Part shown: positions 15,566-23,897 of the stretch, one piece after another
Layout: each line of letters opens with the position of its first letter
Numbering within the stretch: position 1 is the first letter of the stretch
From: Rossellomorea aquimaris
Lineage (GTDB): Bacteria; Bacillota; Bacilli; Bacillales; Bacillaceae_B
Direction of reading: 5' to 3'
Assembly: GCF_035590735.1 (NCBI RefSeq)
Contig: NZ_CP141595.1
Coordinates: 3,744,001-3,808,000 of the forward strand
DNA length: 64,000 nucleotides
Program-made: the position numbers and the translations under genes
Notes under the pieces: model-generated
Databases searched by the model: none
The model's input: the letters and a program-made list of their open reading frames with translations, nothing else
Told to the model about the DNA's origin: nothing

Positions 15566-17009
15566 CTTTAGAATTCAAGAGCTCATTGATTCGTTTTCTC
15601 TGAGTCTTATTTGCAAGCACATAGAGTGTATCGCCTGCATTAATGACGGTGTCTCCCATTGGAGTGATCAATTCATTATTTCGAATGACTGCTGAAATCA
15701 ATGTTTTCTCGGGGAGATTGATGTCCTTGATCGCCTTGTTTGTAATATAGGCATCGTCGTTAATTAAGATTTCGAGCATTTCATTGTTTGTTTTACCGAT
15801 TGAAACGAGTTCTATGCTGTGAGCTATAGGAGGTTTTTCCTCTCCGGCAAGCTTAAGGTAGTTGGCTAAAGGTGAAATGGTCGTTCCTTGAATCAGAGCG
15901 GATAGAAGAACAACGAAAAATACGACGTTGAAGATGACTTCATTGTTTTCGATATTGGCTACCATTGGATACGTTGCCAATACGATTGGTACCGCGCCTT
16001 TCAAACCTGCCCATGAGATGAAGAACTTTTCCTTTACCGTAAAGTTCTTTGCCAGAGCAAGGCTTAAATAGACTCCCAGTGGTCTCGCTACTACAATCAA
16101 TAGAATCGAGAGGACAATTCCTTGCCACGCAATGCTTGGCAAATGCTGAGGGAAAACTAATAAACCCAGCAGGATAAACATGACGATTTGCATCATCCAG
16201 GCGAATCCTTCATTAAAGCGGACAATCGAATGACGATAGGTCAATTCCTGATTTCCGACTACGATCGCCATGATATAGACAGCTAATAGACCGCTCGCTT
16301 CAAGTATGCTCGTAAAGGCGTATGTAAAGATAGCCAGTGAAATGGACAGAACCGGGTATAATCCAGATGAATCAAGATTGATCCGATTGATGATCCATAC
16401 AGATGCCCATCCCAGAGCCAGTCCAAGTACAAGTCCCATGCCCATTTGCCAAAAAAAGCTTAAAATCAAGGTAGCAGGATTTAATCCGGGAAATTGGATC
16501 AATTGCAAAAAAGCTACCGTCAAAAAGATTGCCATAGGGTCGTTACTGCCTGATTCTGCTTCCAGTGTAGAAGAGATTTTCGGTTTGATGTTTTTGTTCC
16601 CTAAAACGGAGAAAACCGCTGCAGCGTCCGTTGAACCAACGATAGCCCCAAATAACATCCCTTCCAGCCAGCTTACGTCCAGAATGAATTTTGCTGCCAC
16701 TCCAATCGAAAGTGTGGTCACAATGACTCCAATGGTTGCCAGTGATAATGAAGGTTTATAGACACTTTTCACATTGCTCCATTTCGTCTGAAGCCCACCT
16801 TCAAACAGGATGATGATTAAAGCAAGTGTTCCGATAAATTGTGTCATTGGAGCATTATCGAAGAAGAAATATGTATTCAATACCATGCCTACGATGATAA
16901 ATAGTATTAGTGAGGGAACGCCTAATCGTGTGGAGAACTTTGCGGTAATGACACCGACTAAAAGCAAGAGGCCAAGCAGTAAAGTCAAGTTATCAATGGT
17001 AATTTCCAT
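15546..17009 (-). CDS. K+/H+ antiporter, CPA family with C-terminal TrkA-C domain
   Basis: A monovalent cation/proton antiporter of about 487 residues. About twelve membrane segments hold the family elements ILFEGGLQT, GAIVGSTDAAAVFS and ESGSNDPMAIF. The cytoplasmic C-terminus of about 90 residues ends in a TrkA-C (RCK_C) domain (NNEMLEILI, TLISAVIRNNELITP, AGDTLYVLA), which binds regulatory ligands. This is the CvrA/NhaP2-like type. The ATG at 17007-17009 has AAGAGGCGA upstream; a longer start at 17075 has no site and is leader sequence. Confidence 0.88.
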   Translation of the reverse strand: MEITIDNLTLLLGLLLLVGVITAKFSTRLGVPSLILFIIVGMVLNTYFFFDNAPMTQFIGTLALIIILFEGGLQTKWSNVKSVYKPSLSLATIGVIVTTLSIGVAAKFILDVSWLEGMLFGAIVGSTDAAAVFSVLGNKNIKPKISSTLEAESGSNDPMAIFLTVAFLQLIQFPGLNPATLILSFFWQMGMGLVLGLALGWASVWIINRINLDSSGLYPVLSISLAIFTYAFTSILEASGLLAVYIMAIVVGNQELTYRHSIVRFNEGFAWMMQIVMFILLGLLVFPQHLPSIAWQGIVLSILLIVVARPLGVYLSLALAKNFTVKEKFFISWAGLKGAVPIVLATYPMVANIENNEVIFNVVFFVVLLSALIQGTTISPLANYLKLAGEEKPPIAHSIELVSIGKTNNEMLEILINDDAYITNKAIKDINLPEKTLISAVIRNNELITPMGDTVINAGDTLYVLANKTQRKRINELLNSKGGLSST

Positions 17010-17173
17010 TTTATCGCCTCTTATTTCATGAAGATTATTCTCATTTATTATATAATATTGTGAATAACGTAACAATTAAAAAGCCTTGCCTGTGACCCTA
17101 CGGATCAAAACTTATAAAAATATGAGCGGGATGAACTCCATTTCCCTCATCCTGTTCAGAAGTTGAGCGGAAA

Positions 17174-17689
17174 TCAACGACTCCTGTCTTTTCTGCTTAA
17201 AGTTTTCCCCATGATGATATATTCATGTGGGACATTCGGAAAGAAACCATCACGAAGGGTTTTCCAGTCTTGGGAATGATAAAAGTCAATGGCTGATTGA
17301 TTATCCTTGCGGGTGGTAAGTACTGCTCTTTCTTCTCTTCTATTCTGCAATAATATTCCCATCAGTCGTTTAGCAATACCTTTTCCTCTGTAATCGGGAT
17401 GAACGCCAAGTTCGACCAGCTCCATGCAATTCTCCATCCATTCACGATTCCGGTGTAGATGCCGGGATAAGAGCTCGTGATAATATTGCCCTTTTTCAGA
17501 AGAATATCCATATACGTACCCTGCGACTTCATCACCCACAATAGCCAGGTACCCTTCAAACTGCGGGTACGTAGAATGACGTTTAAACTGTTGTTCCATG
17601 CCGGCAGGATCCACCTCAAAGAGCTGGCAATAAAGCTTGATCATTTTCTTAAAATACTTTCCTTCCACTCCAAACGGGACAATTATCAT
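17174..17689 (-). CDS. GNAT family N-acetyltransferase
   Basis: A 171-residue GCN5-related acetyltransferase with the acetyl-CoA binding motif ELGVHPDYRGKGIAKRLMG and a C-terminal AIDFYHSQDWKTL beta-bulge region. The substrate is unknown. RBS AAAGGAGGC precedes the ATG. It lies between fadM and the antiporter and is probably a single gene. Confidence 0.88.
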   Translation of the reverse strand: MIIVPFGVEGKYFKKMIKLYCQLFEVDPAGMEQQFKRHSTYPQFEGYLAIVGDEVAGYVYGYSSEKGQYYHELLSRHLHRNREWMENCMELVELGVHPDYRGKGIAKRLMGILLQNRREERAVLTTRKDNQSAIDFYHSQDWKTLRDGFFPNVPHEYIIMGKTLSRKDRSR

Positions 17690-17773
17690 TGTTCCTTAGC
17701 CTCCTTTCCATGATTAAAATATACAAATAAGACTCCATGAACATCCATAGAGTCTTAATACTATCTTCTATTA

Positions 17774-18691
17774 TTATTTCTTTATGACCCCTTTTAGAAC
17801 AAAGGCGACATTTGCCGGTCTTTCAGCAAGTCTTCTCATGAAGTATCCGTACCAATCCGTACCGTATGGAACGTATACGCGCATTTTATAGCCTTCTTTG
17901 ACCAGTTCATGCTGGCGCTCTACACGAATGCCAAAAAGCATTTGAAATTCAAATTGATCACGAGGAATGTTATACTCTTCCACGAGTCTCTTCGTATATT
18001 CGATCATCTCATCATCGTGAGTGGCAATAGCCGTATAATTGCCGTTCAACAGATGAGTTTTAATGATTTTTTTGAAATTATCGTCTACATCCTTCTTCTC
18101 AGGAAACGCAACTTCATGTGATTCTTTATAGGCCCCTTTAACTAGACGCAGGTTGGGGGAATACGCATTCAGATCATCCATATCCTTTTCTGTTCTATAT
18201 AAATAGGCTTGTATTACCGTGCCGATATTATCATACTCAGACTTTAACCGCTTGAAGATATCAATGGTCTTTCCACAGCGGGAATAGTCTTCCATATCAA
18301 TGGTCACAAATACATTTTGTTTGGTTGCTTCATCAAGAATCAACCTCATATTCTTCATGACAATCTCTTCGGAAATATCCAGCCCCATTGATGTCATCTT
18401 CAGGGATAATTGAGATTTCAGCTTTTCTTTCCCGATCGCACGAATAGCCTCTACACATTCCAGGGCCATTTCGTTTGCTTCTCGTTCATTGTCCACAAAC
18501 TCACCTAAATAGTCGATCGTTACAACAAGATTCTGACTATTCAGTTCACGAATAACCTCAACTGCCTGCAGAATGGAAGATCCTGCAACGAATCGGCCGG
18601 CTCCAAAACGTAGGCCATATTTCTTAGCCAGTTTCGTCATCGGCTTATTTTTTGAAAGGAATAAAAAGAAATTACGCATTGCTTGCTCCAT
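17774..18691 (-). CDS. fadM: Proline dehydrogenase family protein FadM (YusM)
   Basis: A flavin TIM-barrel protein of about 305 residues of the PutA/PRODH family, which oxidises proline to pyrroline-5-carboxylate. The conserved end GIRVERQHELVKEGYKMRVYVPYGTDWYGYFMRRLAERP contains the substrate-binding RRxxE-type motif. Its place after the fad genes matches B. subtilis yusM (fadM). The chosen ATG at 18689-18691 has AGGGGG nine bases upstream. Whether it serves proline catabolism or another imino acid is not settled by sequence. Confidence 0.85.
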   Translation of the reverse strand: MEQAMRNFFLFLSKNKPMTKLAKKYGLRFGAGRFVAGSSILQAVEVIRELNSQNLVVTIDYLGEFVDNEREANEMALECVEAIRAIGKEKLKSQLSLKMTSMGLDISEEIVMKNMRLILDEATKQNVFVTIDMEDYSRCGKTIDIFKRLKSEYDNIGTVIQAYLYRTEKDMDDLNAYSPNLRLVKGAYKESHEVAFPEKKDVDDNFKKIIKTHLLNGNYTAIATHDDEMIEYTKRLVEEYNIPRDQFEFQMLFGIRVERQHELVKEGYKMRVYVPYGTDWYGYFMRRLAERPANVAFVLKGVIKK

Positions 18692-19006
18692 GTTGCTTAC
18701 CCCCTGAAAAAACATATATATCATACTATGAAACCGTTTTCTTTATTGCCAAAAAAGAAAAAGTTCATACTATTATATACTTACCAACATTTTATCACCT
18801 TTTAAACGTTTTGAATATACTTTCAATACTTTCTTAGTAGAATATTATCGAAATTTGTAAACACGTGAATAATCATGTTGAGCATTAGGAAAAATAACCT
18901 TTGCCCTATGATTATAAAACTTTCTTATGGGGTCGTATACAGGGTAATATTACCTATCGGTCAAACAAAGAAAGGGTATTCAAAGATTGAAAAGGAGGAA
19001 AAGAAT
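18692..19006. other. Divergent intergenic region before the coat genes
   Basis: No gene is seen here. It should carry the promoter of fadM on the minus strand and a mother-cell promoter for the coat pair on the plus strand. I could not find a convincing SigK or SigE motif by eye. Confidence 0.4.
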
Positions 19007-19270
19007 ATGCAACAACAACCTCAACAAGGAAGCCAGCCACAAGCCTATACGGAACCACCGCAAATGCTTACAACGAAGGATTCTTTATATTTAAATGACA
19101 TGCTTGCATGGAATCTTAATGCCATGAAGAAGTGCCATTTTGCAGCAGCTCATTGCCAGGATACTGAGATTAAAGCTGAGTTGGATAAATGCGGACAGAT
19201 GCATCAACGTCACTACCAACAACTACTTGCACATTTGAATACGACTAATCAAAACCAAAACATGATGTAG
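19007..19270 (+). CDS. CotF-like spore coat protein, first of a pair
   Basis: An 87-residue protein with a Gln/Pro-rich N-terminus followed by a four-helix-type segment (LTTKDSLYLNDMLAWNLNAMK, HFAAAHCQDTEIKAELDKC, HQRHYQQLLAHL). This is the CotF/ferritin-like fold seen in small coat proteins such as YusN. Three Cys and many His are present. RBS AAAGGAGGAA lies before the ATG at 19007; a longer frame upstream has none. It forms an operon with the next gene, 16 bases downstream. Confidence 0.8.
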   Translation: MQQQPQQGSQPQAYTEPPQMLTTKDSLYLNDMLAWNLNAMKKCHFAAAHCQDTEIKAELDKCGQMHQRHYQQLLAHLNTTNQNQNMM

Positions 19271-19286
19271 AAAGGAGTCCCCATAC

Positions 19287-19634
19287 ATGAATCAACAGAA
19301 TCAGCAAAAAATCCAAAATGCGCAAACACAAGTACCTGAAACACCACAGATGAATGATCGAGACTTTATAACGGATGTGCTGTCCCACGAGAAGTACATG
19401 ACTGCTTCTTACTGTACAGCTCTTAACGAAGCGAGTCATCAAGCTCTATATCAGGATCTGCTCACGATTTTTAATGAAACACAAAATGCTCAACGCGAGC
19501 TATACAATGAAATGTTCCGAAAAGGCTGGTACAAGCTTGAAGCTGCCGACAGTCAAAAGATTCAACAATCCTATCAGCAGCACCAGCAATACTCTTCTCA
19601 ATTTCCTTATGGATATGGCGGGCAGGTCCAATAA
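19287..19634 (+). CDS. CotF-like spore coat protein, second of a pair (YusN-like)
   Basis: A 115-residue coat family protein. It has a Gln/Asn-rich N-terminus, then the CotF-type core MNDRDFITDVLSHEKYMTASYC, HQALYQDLLTIFNETQNAQRELYNEMFRKGWYKLEAAD, and a Gln/Tyr/Gly-rich tail. Its position after fadM matches B. subtilis yusN. The protein presumably assembles into the spore coat late in sporulation. Confidence 0.82.
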   Translation: MNQQNQQKIQNAQTQVPETPQMNDRDFITDVLSHEKYMTASYCTALNEASHQALYQDLLTIFNETQNAQRELYNEMFRKGWYKLEAADSQKIQQSYQQHQQYSSQFPYGYGGQVQ

Positions 19635-19637
19635 TTG

Positions 19638-19665
19638 GAGGCAGACTCGGGTCTGCCTTTTTTTA
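19638..19665 (+). terminator. Terminator of the coat gene pair
   Basis: GGCAGAC (19640-19646) pairs with GTCTGCC (19651-19657) across TCGG and is followed by seven T. Confidence 0.92.
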
Positions 19666-19698
19666 TCTGAAGAGGAAAGGTAAAGCCTCGTCTTCCCC

Positions 19699-19732
19699 AT
19701 AAAAAAAGTACCCTCTTCAAAAGGGTACTTTT
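19699..19732 (-). terminator. Terminator of the siderophore uptake operon
   Basis: AAAAGTACCCTTTT-type hairpin: on the minus strand AAGTACCC pairs with GGGTACTT around a TTTTGAAGA loop, followed by TTTTT. It lies just after the DUF2573 gene. Confidence 0.88.
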
Positions 19733-19744
19733 CAATCCAAATAC

Positions 19745-20008
19745 TTACTCTTCCTTCTTTTTCTCATTCATTTCCGCGCGATGAGCTTCATTCATCTCTT
19801 TGATCTCACCCACGATTCGTTTCATCTCATCCTTGCCTTCAGGATATAACGCATTCCAATGCTTCACAAGTGCAGGCATATTTTTCGCAATGAATGAGTA
19901 AAGAGCGTATCGAGTGACCATTTCTTTCTTGTCCGAATCGGTCTCACCTACTAATAGCTCAGTGTACTTTTCTAACAATGCCTCAAATTGTTCGGGAAAT
20001 TCCTTCAT
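19745..20008 (-). CDS. yusU: YusU-like protein (DUF2573)
   Basis: An 87-residue charged helical protein (ALLEKYTELLVGETDSDKKEMVTRYALYSFIAKNMP) of the DUF2573/YusU type; function unknown. B. subtilis yusU also sits beside the siderophore ATPase gene yusV, and here it is the last gene of the iron uptake operon. AAGGAGG is nine bases before the ATG at 20006-20008; an ATG two codons earlier is too close to the site. Confidence 0.8.
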   Translation of the reverse strand: MKEFPEQFEALLEKYTELLVGETDSDKKEMVTRYALYSFIAKNMPALVKHWNALYPEGKDEMKRIVGEIKEMNEAHRAEMNEKKKEE

Positions 20009-20030
20009 TATCATAAACCTCCTTGGAGAG

Positions 20031-20789
20031 CTATGTCCTTTTCAATCGACAGGTTTGTGGACATGTTTTACAGCGATACCGCTCCCCATTTTCCAGTCTA
20101 TAGGAGAAGCAGCACGTTTTACGAACACGAACGTTTTCCGTTACACCTTCTACATTTACTTTTCCACTATAGTAACGTGCCAATGGATTTTTGTGATACC
20201 GTCCGAACCATTGACTGTTTTCATCGGAAAGCAGCTGGCGGAATTGTTCGTCACGATGCTTTCTCATTCCTTCGGTCAAAAGAAAATCATCATTCTCGAA
20301 AATCCAGAAAACATATACGGCGATATTTTCCCACTGTATAAGATTTGATAGCTTTGTCGCTTTCTTTAACGACTGAATCACTCCATTAAGATGATCGTGA
20401 AAGATCGACTGAATAAATCTCTCTTTTTCCTCCATGGACGTAAATTCAGTAACGGATGCATCTTTCACATAAAACTGAGGCATCCATAATCCATTCTTTT
20501 CCCCATCCACCAGGATAAAGTTTTCAGGATTGAAGTTTAATTTCTTATTCCAATACGTCATCGCCATTAAACCCATTGCTGCTATGAAAGCATAGCGTTT
20601 CATGAATAAGGAAGCTGCTACCTTAAGATCATCCGTTCCGATTGACGAAAGCCTGCCGGATAGATAATCTTTCATATCATTCTCCCTTAAGAAAGAACTT
20701 GCTTCTTCCCCTTTAAAAGCAGGATCCCACTCTCTATGAAAACGATATTTCTTAAGAGTGTCCCACTGTTCCTGGGTGAGGGCATTCAT
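20031..20789 (-). CDS. FhuF-like siderophore-iron reductase with C-terminal 2Fe-2S motif
   Basis: A 252-residue protein with a central IucA/IucC C-terminal/FhuF-like region and a C-terminal cysteine cluster (Cys226, Cys227, Cys240, Cys243, plus Cys247), the CC-x12-CxxC arrangement that binds a [2Fe-2S] cluster in FhuF proteins. FhuF reduces ferric hydroxamate siderophores in the cytoplasm to release iron. The gene overlaps the ATPase stop by four bases (ATGA) in the uptake operon, which supports this role. The binding of a cluster is inferred from the motif. Confidence 0.8.
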   Translation of the reverse strand: MNALTQEQWDTLKKYRFHREWDPAFKGEEASSFLRENDMKDYLSGRLSSIGTDDLKVAASLFMKRYAFIAAMGLMAMTYWNKKLNFNPENFILVDGEKNGLWMPQFYVKDASVTEFTSMEEKERFIQSIFHDHLNGVIQSLKKATKLSNLIQWENIAVYVFWIFENDDFLLTEGMRKHRDEQFRQLLSDENSQWFGRYHKNPLARYYSGKVNVEGVTENVRVRKTCCFSYRLENGERYRCKTCPQTCRLKRT

Positions 20790-21604
20790 CCCGTCTCACC
20801 CACAGCATTCAGAATGCAACGGCCTTTACCAAATGGGATACAAAGCGGAGTGCCGAACAATGGATCTCGGGACACCTGACAATCCATATCAAATACATTC
20901 TTCACGAGTTCACAGCTAATTACATCTTCAGGCTTCCCTTGGGCATAAATTTGCTTATCACGGATGGCGACAATATTATGAGCATAGCGACAGGCTAAAT
21001 TCAGATCGTGAAGGACCATGACGATGGTTCGCTGTTCTTTCTCGTTGAGTTCGAATAATAAATCAAGAATCTCAATTTGATGGGTCATATCAAGATAGGT
21101 AGTCGGTTCATCCAACAGAATGATGTCTGTGTCTTGCGCTAATGTCAACGCAATCCAGGCACGCTGTCTCTGCCCCCCGGAGAGTTCATCCACTTTCCGG
21201 TGCTGCAGTTCCTCCATCTTCGTTGCCTTCAGTGCGTCCTGGACAATTTCTTCATCCTTATGGGACCACTGCTTGAGCCAGGTTTGGTGAGGATACCGAC
21301 CTTGCTTTACCAGCTGCAGGACGGTCAATCCCTCAGGAGCCGTTGGCGATTGAGGAAGAATGGCCATTTTACGAGCGACTTCTTTCGTTGATAAACGAGA
21401 GATTGCTTCCCCATCCAACAGAACCGAACCTTGTTTGGGCTTAAGTAATCTGGCAATGGAACGAAGAAGAGTGGATTTACCGCAGCCATTTCCGCCGATG
21501 AAGACAGAAATCTCCCCTTTTGGAATGTCAATATTCAGTTCATCAATAATCGTTCGTTCCCCGTAAGATAGAGTTAAATCCTTCGTTTGTAAAATGTCAC
21601 TCAT
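20786..21604 (-). CDS. yusV: Iron-siderophore ABC transporter ATPase (YusV-like)
   Basis: ATPase of the FecE/FhuC family, 272 residues. Walker A GGNGCGKST is near 38-46, LSGGQRQR is about residue 140, and Walker B IILLDEPTTYLDM follows. In B. subtilis YusV serves several siderophore permeases. Here it is encoded with its own permeases, 15 bases after the first of them. RBS AAGGAGTT precedes the start. Confidence 0.93.
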   Translation of the reverse strand: MSDILQTKDLTLSYGERTIIDELNIDIPKGEISVFIGGNGCGKSTLLRSIARLLKPKQGSVLLDGEAISRLSTKEVARKMAILPQSPTAPEGLTVLQLVKQGRYPHQTWLKQWSHKDEEIVQDALKATKMEELQHRKVDELSGGQRQRAWIALTLAQDTDIILLDEPTTYLDMTHQIEILDLLFELNEKEQRTIVMVLHDLNLACRYAHNIVAIRDKQIYAQGKPEDVISCELVKNVFDMDCQVSRDPLFGTPLCIPFGKGRCILNAVGETG

Positions 21605-21619
21605 TAGTGGCCAACTCCT

Positions 21620-22675
21620 TTAAGAATTTCTTGTTTTAAATAATAGATAGATAAAATAAGGTGCTCCGATCGCTGCAGTAAATACACCAGCCGGGACTTC
21701 CAGAGGCAAGAATAATGTTCGGCCGATCAGATCTGCCACCATCACCAGAATTCCACCTATAAAAGCGGCAGTCGGAAGTAATGCTCCAAAAGATGATCCT
21801 ACCATACGTCTTGCCATATGAGGGGCCATCAAACCTACAAAGCCGATCCCCCCTGCAAAGGCAACCGCTCCACCCACTAGAGCCGTTGACATTAGGAGAA
21901 GTAAAAAGCGTTGTCTCTGAACGTTCCCTCCAACACTTGTCGCGATTTCTTCCCCAAGTTCCTGAATATTTAATTGTCGGGTTATAAAGAAGCTTAACAG
22001 GATAAAGACCAAGCTCCACGGAAGCAGGATCCATACGTCCTGCCAATCCGATCCGTTCACGGTACCCGTTATCCAAATGTTGGCCTGACTTGCTCTATAA
22101 ATAGGGCCGAGTATCATAAGAAGTGTTGTCAAAGCTTGTGTCAGAGCTGAAATTCCGATTCCAATCAAGACAAGCCTAACAGGAGATACCCCTTTGCGCC
22201 ATGCTAAGAAATAAACTAAAAAGGCAATGACTGCTGCCCCTGTAAATGCAGCAACAGGAAGCCATTTAATGCTGACCATCAAGGTATTATCATCGTTGCT
22301 GAAAACGGTCAGAAAAGCGACCACAGCTGCTCCTGCACCCCCAGTAATCCCGATGATGTCGGGAGAAGCCAAAGGATTTCGAATCATTCCCTGTAAAATC
22401 CCCCCTGCAACGGCCAATGCCATCCCGGCTAACAAGGCAATGATAATCCTTGGAAGTCGAAACGACGTAACAACAAGCTGTTCTAAACTTGTTCCACCCC
22501 CAAAGAAGACGCTTACGACCTTCCATGGTGCTATTTTTAAATCACCTATTCCCGTACTCATAATAAGGACGAGTACAGTGATGATGCCTAATATCATGAT
22601 TTTCTTCATTGCTGATATATCAACAAGCATAGAAACCCGGTCCTGAAGCCAGCGTTTTCCCATAAATCTATTCAT
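21620..22675 (-). CDS. Iron-siderophore ABC transporter permease (FecCD family), second subunit
   Basis: A 351-residue FecCD/BtuC-type permease. About nine hydrophobic segments and the family blocks RLPRIIIALLAGMALAVAG and ALVGGAVAFAGGIGFVGLMAPHMAR (ATPase coupling region) are seen. It begins a few bases after the other permease and is coupled to it. Confidence 0.93.
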   Translation of the reverse strand: MNRFMGKRWLQDRVSMLVDISAMKKIMILGIITVLVLIMSTGIGDLKIAPWKVVSVFFGGGTSLEQLVVTSFRLPRIIIALLAGMALAVAGGILQGMIRNPLASPDIIGITGGAGAAVVAFLTVFSNDDNTLMVSIKWLPVAAFTGAAVIAFLVYFLAWRKGVSPVRLVLIGIGISALTQALTTLLMILGPIYRASQANIWITGTVNGSDWQDVWILLPWSLVFILLSFFITRQLNIQELGEEIATSVGGNVQRQRFLLLLMSTALVGGAVAFAGGIGFVGLMAPHMARRMVGSSFGALLPTAAFIGGILVMVADLIGRTLFLPLEVPAGVFTAAIGAPYFIYLLFKTRNS

Positions 22676-22678
22676 CGG

Positions 22679-23665
22679 TTAAAACCCCTTCCTTGCAACG
22701 TACACGAAGAATGGTGCACCAATAATGGCTGTCATAACACCAACCGGCACCTCCTGGGGCATGATGATGTAACGGGCTCCAATGTCAGCTGCCAATAGTA
22801 AAATCGCTCCTAGCAATCCTGAGTATGGGATCAGCCAGCGATGATCCACCCCGATGATTTTTCTCGCAAGATGGGGGATGACGATTCCAATAAATCCTAT
22901 TGGTCCTGCAATGGCTACGGATCCTCCAGCGAGCAGAACGACCACAAGTAAGGCGATAAATTTAATCAAGGCTGTTTTGAGTCCCAGCCCTTTGGCAACA
23001 TCTTCTCCCATAGCAAGTATATTCATTTTACCTGCTAACATGAGAGCAAGGATCCAGCCTGCCACTATATAAGGGAATACCCCGGTTAAAATGTCGAGGT
23101 TCCGCCCTTGAACGGATCCTGCAAGCCAGAATAATACCTGCTCTAAAGCCGCTTCATTCAATACAAGTAATCCCTGTGTGAATGAAGCGAACATCGCTGT
23201 GATGGCAGCCCCTGCTAACGTCAACTTCATGGGAGTCAACCCGTTATTTCCAACGGAGCTGATGACATAGACTCCGACGGCAGCCAGTCCTGCTCCTAAA
23301 AATGCCAGCCATGTGAAGGATTGAAGATTGGTTACGCCAAATAACGTAACCGCCACTACCACCATAAAGGCACCACCGGCATTAATCCCGAAAATACCGG
23401 GAGATGCTAACGGATTCTTGGTCAAGGTCTGCATCAAGACACCCGAAATTGCGAGGGATGCTCCTACTGTCGCAGCAATAAGTGCCCGTGGTAATCGGAT
23501 CGTCTCAAGTACAATATGTTCAGTCGAACCATCGGGGTTGGTAAACGCTTCAAACGCTATTCTCCAAGACGTATCCGTATACCCGTATACAATGCTGATT
23601 CCAATACACAATATGAGAAAGAAAATGGTTCCTATAAACAGAATAAGTTGTTTTTGAGTTTTCAT
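22679..23665 (-). CDS. Iron-siderophore ABC transporter permease (FecCD family), first subunit
   Basis: A 328-residue FecCD permease with RLPRALIAATVGASLAISG and GGSVAIAGPIGFIGIVIPHLAR. It is the first gene of the minus-strand operon, divergent from the binding protein gene. Fur-box DNA lies between them. RBS GAAAGG lies upstream of the ATG. Confidence 0.93.
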   Translation of the reverse strand: MKTQKQLILFIGTIFFLILCIGISIVYGYTDTSWRIAFEAFTNPDGSTEHIVLETIRLPRALIAATVGASLAISGVLMQTLTKNPLASPGIFGINAGGAFMVVVAVTLFGVTNLQSFTWLAFLGAGLAAVGVYVISSVGNNGLTPMKLTLAGAAITAMFASFTQGLLVLNEAALEQVLFWLAGSVQGRNLDILTGVFPYIVAGWILALMLAGKMNILAMGEDVAKGLGLKTALIKFIALLVVVLLAGGSVAIAGPIGFIGIVIPHLARKIIGVDHRWLIPYSGLLGAILLLAADIGARYIIMPQEVPVGVMTAIIGAPFFVYVARKGF

Positions 23666-23750
23666 TGTTTGTTAACCTTTCTATTCCTTATGAACCTTCC
23701 ATAAGGAAAGGAAAATCAATTGTCATTTCACGTTCTGTCCTTCTCCTACT

Positions 23751-23779
23751 ATTTTAAAGAAGAATGAAACAACCGTCAA
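23751..23779 (-). promoter_or_regulatory. Promoter of the permease-ATPase-reductase operon
   Basis: On the minus strand TTGACG (23779-23774), a 17-base spacer and TAAAAT (23756-23751). A Fur box lies just upstream of the -35. Confidence 0.8.
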
Positions 23780-23785
23780 TGACTT

Positions 23786-23804
23786 TGAAAATCATTATCA
23801 TTTA
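23786..23804. promoter_or_regulatory. Fur box 1
   Basis: TGAAAATCATTATCATTTA closely matches the Fur consensus (TGATAATNATTATCA). It lies between the two divergent promoters, so it can control both. Confidence 0.85.
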
Positions 23805-23808
23805 GGTG

Positions 23809-23837
23809 TTGACAATGAAAGCCTTCTCAACTAATAT
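23809..23837 (+). promoter_or_regulatory. Promoter of the siderophore-binding protein gene
   Basis: TTGACA (23809-23814), a 17-base spacer, and TAATAT (23832-23837). It is flanked by Fur boxes on both sides. Confidence 0.88.
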
Positions 23838-23849
23838 AAAAAGAGTAAT

Positions 23850-23864
23850 TGATAATCATTATCA
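23850..23864. promoter_or_regulatory. Fur box 2, perfect 7-1-7 palindrome
   Basis: TGATAATCATTATCA is an exact match to the minimal Bacillus Fur site. It lies just downstream of the -10, where bound Fur-Fe(II) would block transcription. Confidence 0.95.
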
Positions 23865-23897
23865 ACCATAAATTATTTTTCAGGAGGATTTATACAT

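Noticed and set aside
17090..17173. Possible hairpin after the GNAT gene
   Set aside because: Only a six-base stem (GGATGA/TCATCC) with a distant T run on the minus strand; too weak to call a terminator.
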